NCBI RefSeq assembly: GCF_001428105.1
Contig: NZ_LMSJ01000054.1
Span: forward strand, 308,205-372,204
Length of the DNA: 64,000 nucleotides
Source: Paenibacillus sp. Soil766
GTDB lineage: Bacteria > Bacillota > Bacilli > Paenibacillales > NBRC-103111
Reading direction: 5' to 3'
In this document: positions 34,439 to 43,324 of the stretch, in pieces
Layout of the letters: the number at the start of each line of letters is the position of its first letter
How positions within the stretch are numbered: position 1 is the stretch's first letter
The notes under the pieces: model-generated
Told to the model about the DNA's origin: nothing
Database searches by the model: none
The model's input: the letters and a program-made list of their open reading frames with translations, nothing else
Position numbers and translations under genes: made by a program

Positions 34439-35305
34439 TTATTTCCTATGCTTGCTGCTGGCAATAATGTCGTGTGTTTTGGCCAAATACTTCTTCACAT
34501 GCTTATATTCGCTGCTGGCTACTCCTGCAAAAAGAATATCAATCACGGTTAACATGGCGATTCTTGAACCCATGGCTCCGCTTCGAATCGTGACCTCTGG
34601 TGTCGAGATACTAAGTACAATATTCGCATTATCTGCTAAGGCGCTTTTATTATACTTGGTAATGGCGATGATCGTAGCGCCGTTCTTCTTGGCGATTTCG
34701 AGCGTATCCAGAATTTCCATTGTGCTGCCCGAATTCGATATGAAGATGGCGACGTCACCTTTCCCAAGCAGCGTAGCGGCAGTAAGTTGACTGTGTCCAT
34801 CTGTATAGGTGTGACACATCTTGTTAATGCGTGAGAATTTCTGCTCAGCATCCATCCCGACTAAGCCGGAAGCACCGATCCCGAAGAATACGATTCGGTT
34901 GCATTCAACCAGCACTTTCACCGCGCGCGCAATTTCATTTCGATCAATAACACTGCGCGTATCTTCAATGGATTTGCTATTATTATGCGAGATATTAGAA
35001 ATGATAGTATTGAGATCATCCCCAGGTTGAATATCCGTGTATTGGTCTTTCTGCTCATCATCCATCGATCCCAGCGAAGCTGAAATACTCACGATAAAGT
35101 TGCGGTAGCCCTTGTACCCCATCGTTTTGCAGAAGCGCAGTACAGAGGCATCACTTGTTTTCGTCAATTGAGCGAGACTCTTAATCGAGAGATGTGGAAT
35201 CTCATCCACATTGTCTAATATATACTCAGCCACTAACTTCTCCACGGGAGTTAGGCTGTCTTTCATATCGCGAATTTTGATCAAAATATTATCATTTATT
35301 GACAT
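34439..35305 (-). CDS. murR: RpiR-family regulator (MurR-like)
   Basis: A 288-residue regulator. It has an N-terminal RpiR helix-turn-helix (about 1-78, TPVEKLVAEYILDN and LAQLTKTSDASVLRFCKTMG) and a C-terminal SIS sugar-phosphate-binding domain (about 125-255, FFGIGASGLVGMDAEQKF and AIFISNSGSTMEILD). MurR in other bacteria represses MurNAc genes and responds to MurNAc-6-phosphate. Position directly upstream of murQ on the same strand supports this assignment. The symbol is by context; the SIS ligand is not proven. Confidence 0.82.
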   Translation of the reverse strand: MSINDNILIKIRDMKDSLTPVEKLVAEYILDNVDEIPHLSIKSLAQLTKTSDASVLRFCKTMGYKGYRNFIVSISASLGSMDDEQKDQYTDIQPGDDLNTIISNISHNNSKSIEDTRSVIDRNEIARAVKVLVECNRIVFFGIGASGLVGMDAEQKFSRINKMCHTYTDGHSQLTAATLLGKGDVAIFISNSGSTMEILDTLEIAKKNGATIIAITKYNKSALADNANIVLSISTPEVTIRSGAMGSRIAMLTVIDILFAGVASSEYKHVKKYLAKTHDIIASSKHRK

Positions 35306-35420
35306 ATAGGGTCCCTACTCACCATAGATTATCCGTGCTGAAATCACCTCCATCATACGGATTATTAGTTAAAAACACAAGATGAGACTGTAAATTTTTC
35401 ATAAAAAATAACACCAATCA

Positions 35421-35442
35421 AGAAATTTTATTTCGAAATAAG
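35421..35442. promoter_or_regulatory. GAAAT-TTT-ATTTC palindrome upstream of murR
   Basis: GAAATTTTATTTC (35422-35434) is a 5-bp-arm inverted repeat overlapped by TTATTTCGAAATAA. It lies about 120 bp upstream of the murR start and shares GAAATTTTATTT with the murQ region. It is a candidate autoregulatory site. Confidence 0.4.
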
Positions 35443-35569
35443 TCAATCGAGATGAAATTAAATGCCGTAATCTGAGTCTATGAATACTGCGATACGTGAG
35501 GATAAAGCCCCGTTCGAGAATCGCTCTTGTGTGTGGTTCTTTGTGCGATAGGCTAGCTGGAAATTTAAC

Positions 35570-35611
35570 TACTTCTACTTCTACTTCTACTTCTACTTCT
35601 ACATCTACTTC
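35570..35611. repeat. TACTTC hexanucleotide microsatellite
   Basis: Seven tandem TACTTC units, the sixth being TACATC. They form part of a spurious 66-codon frame. No ribosome binding site supports coding. Confidence 0.9.
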
Positions 35612-35644
35612 GACCGCCCAGCCGTTCTCCGTCGTCCCAAAAAA

Positions 35645-35833
35645 ATTAAATGGATTTTACGCAGTTAATTTGGTTCAAATATCCTATTTAGTATAAAATA
35701 ACTGGATTTCATGTAGCTAATTTGGTGGTTTTTTGTGAGATCAGTTCAAATCCGGAGAAATAGCTGGAGGTTTTCCAGTTATCGCCAGAAACATGGAAAT
35801 GCTTATGAATTAGCTGTATATTTTCCAGTTAAT
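35645..35833. repeat. intergenic element B: four phased inverted repeats (inverted copy of 16261-16447)
   Basis: Boxes start near 35645, 35699, 35761 and 35811 (intervals 54, 62 and 50 bp). The last, AGCTGTATATTTTCCAGTTA, is the reverse complement of 16262-16281 with one mismatch. The first, ATGGATTTTACGCAGTTAA, matches the other end of element A on its minus strand. No ORF or promoter is evident inside. Confidence 0.75.
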
Positions 35834-35920
35834 CTGAAACAGCCTTCCAACTACCCCATTTCGGCTCGCACCTTGCGACCATTGGAAAGATGTTTTCTCT
35901 ATCAAATCTAATACAAGAAA

Positions 35921-35943
35921 CCCCCAACCGTAGAGGTTGGGGG
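35921..35943 (-). terminator. strong terminator after the 24-codon gene
   Basis: CCCCCAACC pairs perfectly with GGTTGGGGG around GTAGA. On the minus strand TTTCTTGT follows. Confidence 0.9.
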
Positions 35944-35991
35944 CAATTTATTAGGCAATAAGTTCGGTGGATCTACGCTGACTGGAGGTGA

Positions 35992-36066
35992 TTAGTTTCC
36001 TTCTTCACCGTTATCTTCTGAGCCTTCTTCTTCGTTTTGATACACGATTTTCTCATCCAGCAACAT
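35992..36066 (-). CDS. 24-residue acidic peptide gene
   Basis: A short frame of 24 codons plus TAA. It starts ATG at 36066 with GGAGGTG eight bases upstream. The peptide begins MLLDEKIVYQNEEEG and ends NGEEGN, with nine Glu/Asp in its C-terminal half and no hydrophobic signal. A sigma-A-type promoter lies at 36100-36129 and a strong hairpin terminator follows at 35921-35943. The whole unit is thus a free-standing transcript of about 175 nt. Promoter, near-perfect ribosome binding site, frame and terminator line up on one strand, which makes real expression likely. I recognise no family. It could be a small regulatory protein or the coding part of a dual-function RNA. Confidence 0.65.
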   Translation of the reverse strand: MLLDEKIVYQNEEEGSEDNGEEGN

Positions 36067-36099
36067 GCGTGATTCACCTCCTTGGGTATATATGCCTAT

Positions 36100-36129
36100 A
36101 TTATAAAATAAGGCGACATACACTAGCAA
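36100..36129 (-). promoter_or_regulatory. promoter of the 24-codon acidic peptide gene
   Basis: On the minus strand TTGCTA (36124-36129) and a consensus TATAAT (36100-36105) are separated by 18 bp. The start codon is about 34 bp downstream of the -10 box. Confidence 0.7.
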
Positions 36130-36192
36130 GATGACTTATGACTTCGCTCAAAATTTGATGAAATCTTAATGAAATTGTCGAAATTCGAAATT

Positions 36193-37086
36193 TCACGTAA
36201 GCGAAACATCCTCTTTGGCTAATCGCGCCACCTTGATCGAAGCCAATGCATACACCACGAGTGCGCTCCAGATAAACGCAAAGCTAATTAGCAGTACAGG
36301 CGAGAACTTTTCTTTAAACATAAAAATGCTCAACAGAAGTGTGATCGATGGGCCAATGTACTGAATGAAGCCTAGCATAGACAGCGGCAGTTGTGCGGCA
36401 GCTTTGGCAAACCATAGCAAAGGCAGCGCTGTGGCAGCGCCAGCTAGGAGCAGCATAATCAGCGTGATCGGCGGCAGTGTCCAAGCAGCATCCTGATGCG
36501 TTGCAAATAAGTAGATGACGTAGGCAATGGCGATCGGGAAAACGAACGCTGTTTCCCCCGCGAGCCCGATTGAGGCATCATAGGTTACTCTTTTTTTCAC
36601 CAGGCTATATAAGCCAAAGGTACCTGCTAACGTGAGCGACACCCACGGAAATCTGCCATAGTCAATCGTGGCAATCAAGACACCAATCGCTGCCAAAGCC
36701 ACTGCCAGCCATTGTCTGCCCGACGGCTTCTCGCGCAGGAACAATACCGCCAGCATAATGTTGAAAAGTGGCGTAATGTAATACCCGAGACTCGTCTCGA
36801 TCACATGCCCATTATTTACCGCCCAAATAAAGATTAGCCAATTGGTGCTGATCAGCAAACTGCTTGCCCCCACCAATAAGAAAGTCTTGCGATTCATGAT
36901 AAGACTGCGAAATTGGCGCCATTTGCCTTTACCAACGAGAATCATAATCGCCATAAATACGAATGACCAAATCACGCGATGCGATAATATTTCTCCAGCC
37001 ATTAACGACCCGAAAAGCTTCCAATACACAGGCAGCAATCCCCAAGCAATATAAGCAATAATGGCGTATCCAAGCCCTTTTTTCAT
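36193..37086 (-). CDS. rarD: EamA-family transporter RarD
   Basis: A 297-residue protein with ten membrane segments in two EamA halves. The N-terminus, GYAIIAYIAWGLLPVYWKLF, and the ISTNWLIFIWAVNNGHVIETSLGYYI segment are characteristic of RarD. The subfamily is annotated as chloramphenicol-sensitive protein, but its substrate is unknown. GTGAGG upstream of the ATG is a weak ribosome site. It appears monocistronic. Confidence 0.9.
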   Translation of the reverse strand: MKKGLGYAIIAYIAWGLLPVYWKLFGSLMAGEILSHRVIWSFVFMAIMILVGKGKWRQFRSLIMNRKTFLLVGASSLLISTNWLIFIWAVNNGHVIETSLGYYITPLFNIMLAVLFLREKPSGRQWLAVALAAIGVLIATIDYGRFPWVSLTLAGTFGLYSLVKKRVTYDASIGLAGETAFVFPIAIAYVIYLFATHQDAAWTLPPITLIMLLLAGAATALPLLWFAKAAAQLPLSMLGFIQYIGPSITLLLSIFMFKEKFSPVLLISFAFIWSALVVYALASIKVARLAKEDVSLT

Positions 37087-37224
37087 CGTAAAAACCTCAC
37101 TTCACATACGAGTAACACAATTCTATGCCGCATAAAATTTGTCCGTCGGTTAATTATATTGCTCCATTGTAATGTAGTGTAGGGATTTTGTATATGCCAC
37201 CTCTATTTCCACATGTTTTGTCAT

Positions 37225-37253
37225 GAATAAAATCCCAATAATCTTGGATAATA
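37225..37253 (+). promoter_or_regulatory. candidate sigma-G promoter of the ger operon
   Basis: GAATA (37225-37229) and GATAATA (37247-37253) are separated by 17 bp. This is close to the forespore sigma-G pattern (GAATA, then CATnnTA), as expected for a germinant receptor operon. Confidence 0.5.
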
Positions 37254-37289
37254 AAAGAAAAGAATATGGGATGAGCGTGGTGAAGATCG

Positions 37290-38828
37290 ATGCTATTTTC
37301 AAACTGGTTCGGAAAGAAGAAGTATCGTTCGGTCCAAGAGCAAGTTAATCAGCCGCCTAGCAACACCATAAGTACGTCTTTGGTGCAAAATATAACCTAT
37401 TTACATAGTCAGTTCAGTCAAACCCCCGACCTGGTTGTGCGGCATTTTATCATAAAGAAGTCTGGTGAGCAGGCAGCGTTAGTCTACCTCAATGGACTAG
37501 TAGATAAAAGCGCAATTAATAATAATGTGCTCCGCCCGCTGCAATTTGAAATGGGAGACGGGAATGCAGTTGACGATATTACGGTAGATGTAGGCCAAAT
37601 TCAAAGCTTGTTTACATGGCCGCATGTCGAGAATGCCATTTTGCGAGGCAATAGCATTCTCTTTGTTAATGGGCAGACAAAAGCCTCCGCCTTAGGGACG
37701 CAAGGCTGGCCGCAGCGGGCGATTGAAGACTCACAGATCGAAGTTTCTTTAAAAGGAGCACATCAAGGCTTTGTTGAAACAGGCAGTCAAAATATTGCCT
37801 TAATCCGCCGCTATATTCAAAACCGTGAATTGAAAATTAAAGAACTGGTGGTTGGGCGAAGAGGAAACACCTTAGTTTCTATCTTATATTTAGCTGATGT
37901 CGCTAATCCTGAGGTGCTGAAAGAACTGGAAGACCGGATTCAGCAACTTGATGTCGATGTCATCCTTAACACAGGCGAGTTAGCAGAGTTTATCGAGGAC
38001 AATCCGTACTCGCCATTTCCTCAATTTATTACAACGGAAAGACCGGATGCCGCGGCTTCACAAATATTGCAAGGAAGATTCGCAGTTGTCGTCGACTGTT
38101 CACCAAGCGTATTGATAGCACCGGCAGCATTTATGTCGTTTTTTCAAAACATCGACGACTACAGCACACGATGGTCGATCTCTACTTTTATTCGACTGCT
38201 GCGGATGTTCGCATTTTTCATCGCAATCTTTTTGCCGGCGTTCTACATTGCCGTCATTTCCTATAACTTCGAGATCATCCCCGTTAAATTACTGCTCACG
38301 ATTGGCGAGTTCAGAGGTCGAGTACCGTTCCCGCCGTTTTTGGAAGCGATCATCATGGAGCTAACGCTAGAAATGATGCGGGAGGCTGGGGTGCGTCTCC
38401 CTGCTCCCGTTGGGCAAACCGTTGGTATAGTCGGGGGCATTGTTATTGGACAGGCAATCGTTCAGGCAGGATTCATCAGCAATACTATGGTAATTATCGT
38501 TGCTTTTACAGCCATTGCATCGTTCATCCTGCCTAATTATGATATGGTCGCGGCCGTCCGGCTTATCCGCTTCGCCATGATGATAGCTGCTTCCATGTTC
38601 GGCTTTGTAGGCATCATTATTGCATTGATGACAATGATCGGGCATCTAATTGCGCTCGAATCGCTTGGAACACCGTACGGTACCCCTTTCGCACCGGTTC
38701 GATTTGCTGATTGGAAAGATACGTTCGTCCGTTTACCGCTGTGGACAATGGTCAAGCGACCTTTAGGCACAAGAGCGACTCAATCGCAGAAGCAAGGATC
38801 AAATCGTCCAAAAGGTGATGGGAAATGA
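37290..38828 (+). CDS. spore germination receptor A subunit (GerA/GerKA family)
   Basis: A 512-residue GerA-family protein. It has a soluble N-terminal domain (1-265) with ENAILRGNSILFVNGQTKA and a membrane domain with five to six segments. The hallmark GEFRGRVPFPPFLEAIIMELTLE is split here between the fourth and fifth segments, and VGQTVGIVGGIVIGQAIVQA also matches the family. A subunits sit in the spore inner membrane and, with B and C, detect germinants. The ribosome site is weak (GGTGAAG). The following B gene overlaps its stop by four bases. Confidence 0.93.
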   Translation: MLFSNWFGKKKYRSVQEQVNQPPSNTISTSLVQNITYLHSQFSQTPDLVVRHFIIKKSGEQAALVYLNGLVDKSAINNNVLRPLQFEMGDGNAVDDITVDVGQIQSLFTWPHVENAILRGNSILFVNGQTKASALGTQGWPQRAIEDSQIEVSLKGAHQGFVETGSQNIALIRRYIQNRELKIKELVVGRRGNTLVSILYLADVANPEVLKELEDRIQQLDVDVILNTGELAEFIEDNPYSPFPQFITTERPDAAASQILQGRFAVVVDCSPSVLIAPAAFMSFFQNIDDYSTRWSISTFIRLLRMFAFFIAIFLPAFYIAVISYNFEIIPVKLLLTIGEFRGRVPFPPFLEAIIMELTLEMMREAGVRLPAPVGQTVGIVGGIVIGQAIVQAGFISNTMVIIVAFTAIASFILPNYDMVAAVRLIRFAMMIAASMFGFVGIIIALMTMIGHLIALESLGTPYGTPFAPVRFADWKDTFVRLPLWTMVKRPLGTRATQSQKQGSNRPKGDGK

Positions 38829-39925
38829 AGAAATATGCATTCAACGAGATCACCTCTACACAATACATTTTTCTGAATAGCGGCATTCAAATCAGTGTTT
38901 TCTTTTTGTCGATGCCACGGAAATTAGCCGAAAAGGCAGGTACGGATGGCTGGATCGCACTCATCATCGGCTGGGCTGTTACGGTAGCAGCAAGCTTGAT
39001 TGTTATTCAGGTGATGAAAAGGTACCCCGAAGGAACATTGTTTGATCTACTAACACGATATGTGGGCAAATGGACAGGTAAGGCGGCTGCCATCTTTTTT
39101 GCTCTTTATCTCTTTTATTACGCTTACACGGGGCTCGTCCAGGCGGTATTACTTACAAAGGCATGGCTTTTGCCGCAAACTTCGGCATCTATCGTCATGC
39201 TGTTATTGCTCATTCCCACTTATGTGATTGCACGTAATGGACTTCGCGTCTTGGGCAGATATGCGGAAATTGTTTTTATGATCTCCTGGTGGATACCATT
39301 TGTATATTTACTTCTGCTCAGGGACGTTAACTGGCTCAATATGTTTCCTATATTAAAGGAAGGATGGATGCCTGTATTTTCAGCGGTACCAACAACGTTC
39401 TTTTCATATATCGGATTTGCTACTACGTTTATTTTGTATCCGTTTTTGAAGAACAAACAAAATGCTTCTAGCGCTATTATGATCTCCGATACACTGACGA
39501 TGTTTGGGTATTTGTTCATTACGGTTATCTGTTTTGTCTATTATAGCCCGGATGAAATTCAGAAGTACAATGAACCTATGGTTAGTATCTTAGAATCAAT
39601 CGAGTTTAAGTTTGTAGAACGGATAGGAGTGCTGTTTATCGCATTTTTTTTGCTTATTTTCTCATTAGCATGGATACCCGCTATCTACATGGGCGTTTTT
39701 TGCACAAGCTGGTTGCTCGGAAAGCAGGATCATCGCAATCATTTGCGCCTATTGTGGTTATTCACTGCTGTGGGTACGTTTTTCTTCATCCCAACATTTA
39801 ATCAGAGCGATCGCATGAATGATTTCCTTATTCAGGTTGGTTTTGGGATCGAATACGTTTTTCCCGGTTGCCTACTCATCTATGTATGGATGCATGATCG
39901 TTTTCAGTGGAGGAAGAACTTATGA
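38825..39925 (+). CDS. spore germination receptor B subunit, copy 1 (GerB permease family)
   Basis: A 366-residue APC-fold permease-like protein with ten membrane segments. Typical stretches are AGTDGWIALIIGWAVTVAAS and MKRYPEGTLFDLLTRYVGKW. GerB subunits form the germinant-binding pocket of receptors. ATGA overlap couples it to the A gene upstream and to the C gene downstream. It is clearly similar to the second B gene at 41066, so the pair arose by tandem duplication. Confidence 0.93.
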   Translation: MKKYAFNEITSTQYIFLNSGIQISVFFLSMPRKLAEKAGTDGWIALIIGWAVTVAASLIVIQVMKRYPEGTLFDLLTRYVGKWTGKAAAIFFALYLFYYAYTGLVQAVLLTKAWLLPQTSASIVMLLLLIPTYVIARNGLRVLGRYAEIVFMISWWIPFVYLLLLRDVNWLNMFPILKEGWMPVFSAVPTTFFSYIGFATTFILYPFLKNKQNASSAIMISDTLTMFGYLFITVICFVYYSPDEIQKYNEPMVSILESIEFKFVERIGVLFIAFFLLIFSLAWIPAIYMGVFCTSWLLGKQDHRNHLRLLWLFTAVGTFFFIPTFNQSDRMNDFLIQVGFGIEYVFPGCLLIYVWMHDRFQWRKNL

Positions 39926-41043
39926 ACAAACGTCCCCTTCAAGTTATTCTCATTGCAATGGTTGTCGTCATCATTTCAAGCTGCAGTGACAGGTTAGATA
40001 TGGAAGATGCCTCATTTGCCTTATTAGTAGGTTTGGATCTCGATAAGGAAGGTGAGTTCATTGTATATAGTACATCTCCTGTTTTCAGTGAAGATGTCGA
40101 GAAAAAAACGCGTGAACTTAGGGTGAAACCACAAACGAATCGTCAGTCAAGAGAAAAACAGGACAGTTACACACTGGGTGTTTTCCAAGGTAGAAGTATT
40201 CAAGTCATACTGTTATCTAAGCAAATTCTGCAGCAAGAAAATTGGTTCCAACTAACGGATGTCTGGTTTCGCGATCCGAAGAATGCGTTAACTCCAAGGA
40301 TCATTGCTTTCGACGGACCTCTCTCTGAAATCATATACCTAAATTCGAAAGATCAGCCGATGCTGCCCTTATTGCTGCGGGAAATGATCGATACGAAGGA
40401 CGCCAGATCCGAAACGGTAAATACGACTTTGCAAGGGCTTCACATGCAATTACGTGAAAAGGGTGGCACTCCCATCATCTCTGAAGTTCGAGTGAAAGAT
40501 AAACAGATTGCGATGACAGGCATAACACTGTTAGATCATAAAGGGAATTTTGCTGATTCTCTGAACATAGAGGAAAGTATTCTATTGCGAATATTGCAAA
40601 ACAGTACGAAAAAGACCGTCAACTTAACAATCCCCATTCCCGGCGAAATGAAGATCGGACCGTTTCATACAGACAAATTAAGTTTAAACGCTGATAACAT
40701 AAAGGTAAAAATCAAGACCTCCTATCTCATGGACAAGTTTCAGTTCGATATGCACATTACCATGCGCGTTGGATTATCCGAGCTTATGTTCCCTTACGAC
40801 GTGCGAAGTCATGGAAAAGAGTTGGAGAATAAGATAACCGATCAAATGCAAAAGCAGTTGGAAAGCCTCATCAAGAAAATACAAGCGGATAAAATCGATC
40901 CGATTGGGCTTGGGTTCCACGCACGGGCGCACGAATATAGCCATTTCAAGAATGTGGAAGATCATTGGGGTGAAACGCTGGCCAAAGCCGACATTCATGT
41001 TTTCGTGAAGACAATCCTAGGCTCTATGGGAACAGTGAAATAA
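39922..41043 (+). CDS. spore germination receptor C lipoprotein, copy 1 (Ger(x)C family)
   Basis: A 373-residue lipoprotein with a signal peptide and a Cys in VVVIISSCSDRLDMED. The Ger(x)C domains follow, with FQGRSIQVILLSKQIL and a C-terminal IDPIGLGFHARAHEYSHFKN. I chose the ATG at 39922 (GGAGG upstream, ATGA overlap with the B gene). C subunits are lipid-anchored on the outer face of the spore inner membrane. Confidence 0.92.
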   Translation: MNKRPLQVILIAMVVVIISSCSDRLDMEDASFALLVGLDLDKEGEFIVYSTSPVFSEDVEKKTRELRVKPQTNRQSREKQDSYTLGVFQGRSIQVILLSKQILQQENWFQLTDVWFRDPKNALTPRIIAFDGPLSEIIYLNSKDQPMLPLLLREMIDTKDARSETVNTTLQGLHMQLREKGGTPIISEVRVKDKQIAMTGITLLDHKGNFADSLNIEESILLRILQNSTKKTVNLTIPIPGEMKIGPFHTDKLSLNADNIKVKIKTSYLMDKFQFDMHITMRVGLSELMFPYDVRSHGKELENKITDQMQKQLESLIKKIQADKIDPIGLGFHARAHEYSHFKNVEDHWGETLAKADIHVFVKTILGSMGTVK

Positions 41044-41065
41044 AAGCTCTAAGGGAGGACAGCAA

Positions 41066-42166
41066 GTGAAAAAATATACATTGAATGAAATCACCTTCAT
41101 GCAGTATATCTTTCTCAACTTTGGTATGGTAGTGAGCATCGGTTTTTTGTCGCTGCCGCGAGTATTAGCCGAACAGGCAGATACGTCAGGCTGGATCGCT
41201 CTCATCATCGTTTGGTTGATCTCATCTGCAGCGAGCTTGATCGTCATACAGGTGATGAAGAAGTATCCAGATGGCACCTTGTTAGATCTATTGACGGTGT
41301 ATTTGGGCAAATGGGCAGGAAAAGTGGGAGCCGTCCTATTTGCTCTTTATTTTTTTTACTATGGATACACCGGTCTTATCTATACAATATTGATTACAAA
41401 ACAATATCTTTTGTCGCAAACTCCGGCGTATATCATTATGCTTCTGCTACTCATTCCCACTTATGTCATTGTGCGGAACGGCCCTCGCATCTTGGGCAGA
41501 TATGTGGAAGTGATCATGCTCCTTTCTTTATGGATCCCCTTCGTTTATTTGATTCCGCTTAAGGACGCTCATTGGCTCCGTCTGCTTCCTGTGCTTAAGG
41601 AAGGATGGACGCCTGTATTCTCAGCGGTACCTAGCACTTTCTATTATCATATAGGTTTTTCAACCACGTTTATTCTCTATCCATTTCTCAAAAACAAGCA
41701 GAAGGCCTCAGCCGGAATTCTTATCTCGTATTTACTGACGATGCTCATGTATTTGTTCATAACCGTTATCTGTTTCGTGTATTTCAGTCCAAATGAAATG
41801 ATGGAGTACAACGAACCGACGATCAATGTACTGAAAACGATTGAGTTTAAGTTTATAGCGCGGATCGAAGTGTTGTTTATTTCGTTCTATTTACTTATCT
41901 TTTCATTATCATGGATACCGACGATGTATATGAGCGTTTTTTGCACAACTTGGCTAATCGGAAAGCAGGACCACCGTAATCATTTGCGTCTGCTTTGGCT
42001 ATTCATCGCTGTGGGCACGTATTTCTTCATGCCTACTTTTTTTCAGAGCGAACAAATGAATACTTTGCTTGGTCAGATCGGCTTTGTTGTCGAGTACATG
42101 GTTCCTGCTGGTTTACTCCTATATGTATGGCTACATGATCGTTTGGGGTGGAGGAAGCAATTATGA
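41066..42166 (+). CDS. spore germination receptor B subunit, copy 2
   Basis: A 366-residue paralogue of the B protein at 38825, of identical length and closely matching sequence (SGWIALIIVWLISSAASLIV against DGWIALIIGWAVTVAASLIV). The start is GTG at 41066 with GGGAGGAC upstream. It lies 22 bases after the first C gene. Differences cluster in membrane segments that line the presumed ligand pocket, which would suit altered germinant specificity; this is inference. Confidence 0.93.
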   Translation: MKKYTLNEITFMQYIFLNFGMVVSIGFLSLPRVLAEQADTSGWIALIIVWLISSAASLIVIQVMKKYPDGTLLDLLTVYLGKWAGKVGAVLFALYFFYYGYTGLIYTILITKQYLLSQTPAYIIMLLLLIPTYVIVRNGPRILGRYVEVIMLLSLWIPFVYLIPLKDAHWLRLLPVLKEGWTPVFSAVPSTFYYHIGFSTTFILYPFLKNKQKASAGILISYLLTMLMYLFITVICFVYFSPNEMMEYNEPTINVLKTIEFKFIARIEVLFISFYLLIFSLSWIPTMYMSVFCTTWLIGKQDHRNHLRLLWLFIAVGTYFFMPTFFQSEQMNTLLGQIGFVVEYMVPAGLLLYVWLHDRLGWRKQL

Positions 42167-43287
42167 ACAAGCGGCCACTATCCGTTTTTTTCATCATTAT
42201 GATAATGGCTATCGTACCGGGGTGCAGTGATCGGTTGGATTTAGAAGAATCCACAAACAACCTCGCTCTCGGTCTGGATCTCGACAATGAAAACAACTTG
42301 CTTGTATATTCGAGCAGCCCTTCGTACGGTAGAGATATAAAGAAGACAACACTAGAAATCGAAACGCAGTCGCAAACTGTTCGTCAATCGAGAGAGCAGC
42401 AAGATCAATTTGCACCAGGTGTTGTTACAGGCAAAAAGGTTCAAGTCATGCTTATCGGAAAACGTATCCTTGAACATGAAGACTGGTTCCCGATACTGGA
42501 CCCTTTCTTTCGTGATATGAAAAATCCATTAACAGCAAGAGTCGTCGCTTTCGATGGATCTATCTCCGACATTATCTACCTACAACCGAAAGATCAGCCG
42601 ATGTTACCTTTATTGTTGCGGGGGATGGTCGACACGAAAAGTACTAGATCCGAAACGGCAAAAACAACGCTGCAGAAGCTGCATTGGCAAATGTATGAGA
42701 GGGGGGTGACGCCCTATATCTCCGAAATCCAGTTGGACACGGCCAAACAGATCAGGCTGGCTGGCGTAACATTGCTAGATCATAAAGGGAAATATGCGAC
42801 TTCTCTGAGCGCAGAGGAAACCGTTTTACTTCAAATATTGAATAAAAACGCCAAGAAGCCTGTAAGCTTAACACTTCCAATTCCTGGTCAAAAGAAGAGC
42901 GGTCCATTTCATACAGACCATTTAAGTATATCGGTTCAAGGAATGAAACCGAAAATAAAAACCTCGTACAATCAGAGCAAGTTTCTGTTCGATATCAACA
43001 TTAAAATGACAGCCGGTCTTACTGAACGTTTATTCCCCTTTGATGTGCGAAAGAATCGAAAAGAGCTAGAGAAAATGATTTCTGAACATGTGCAAAAGCA
43101 ATTCAAGAACCTCATCAAGAACTTTCAGAAGCATCAAATCGATCCGATCGGGCTTGGTCTCTACGCACGAGCTCATGAATATCGTCAATACAAGAAAGTA
43201 GAGGATCATTGGGGAGAAGCGCTGTCAGAGGCAGACATTCATGTTTCCGTTAAGGTTATATTAGGAAGTATTGGACCCATGAAGTGA
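42163..43287 (+). CDS. spore germination receptor C lipoprotein, copy 2
   Basis: A 374-residue paralogue of the first C protein. The lipobox is MAIVPGCSDRLDLEES, and the C-terminus repeats IDPIGLGLYARAHEY and VEDHWGEALSEADIHVSV almost word for word. The ATG at 42163 overlaps the second B gene stop by four bases. It ends the five-gene ger operon. Confidence 0.92.
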   Translation: MNKRPLSVFFIIMIMAIVPGCSDRLDLEESTNNLALGLDLDNENNLLVYSSSPSYGRDIKKTTLEIETQSQTVRQSREQQDQFAPGVVTGKKVQVMLIGKRILEHEDWFPILDPFFRDMKNPLTARVVAFDGSISDIIYLQPKDQPMLPLLLRGMVDTKSTRSETAKTTLQKLHWQMYERGVTPYISEIQLDTAKQIRLAGVTLLDHKGKYATSLSAEETVLLQILNKNAKKPVSLTLPIPGQKKSGPFHTDHLSISVQGMKPKIKTSYNQSKFLFDINIKMTAGLTERLFPFDVRKNRKELEKMISEHVQKQFKNLIKNFQKHQIDPIGLGLYARAHEYRQYKKVEDHWGEALSEADIHVSVKVILGSIGPMK

Positions 43288-43324
43288 CTGGTCCTAGGGC
43301 GGGGGACAAGCGAAACGCAAAAAA

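Noticed and set aside
35496-35696. 66-codon plus-strand ORF over the TACTTC repeat
   Set aside because: The TS-rich peptide comes from the microsatellite, there is no ribosome site, and it runs into element B.
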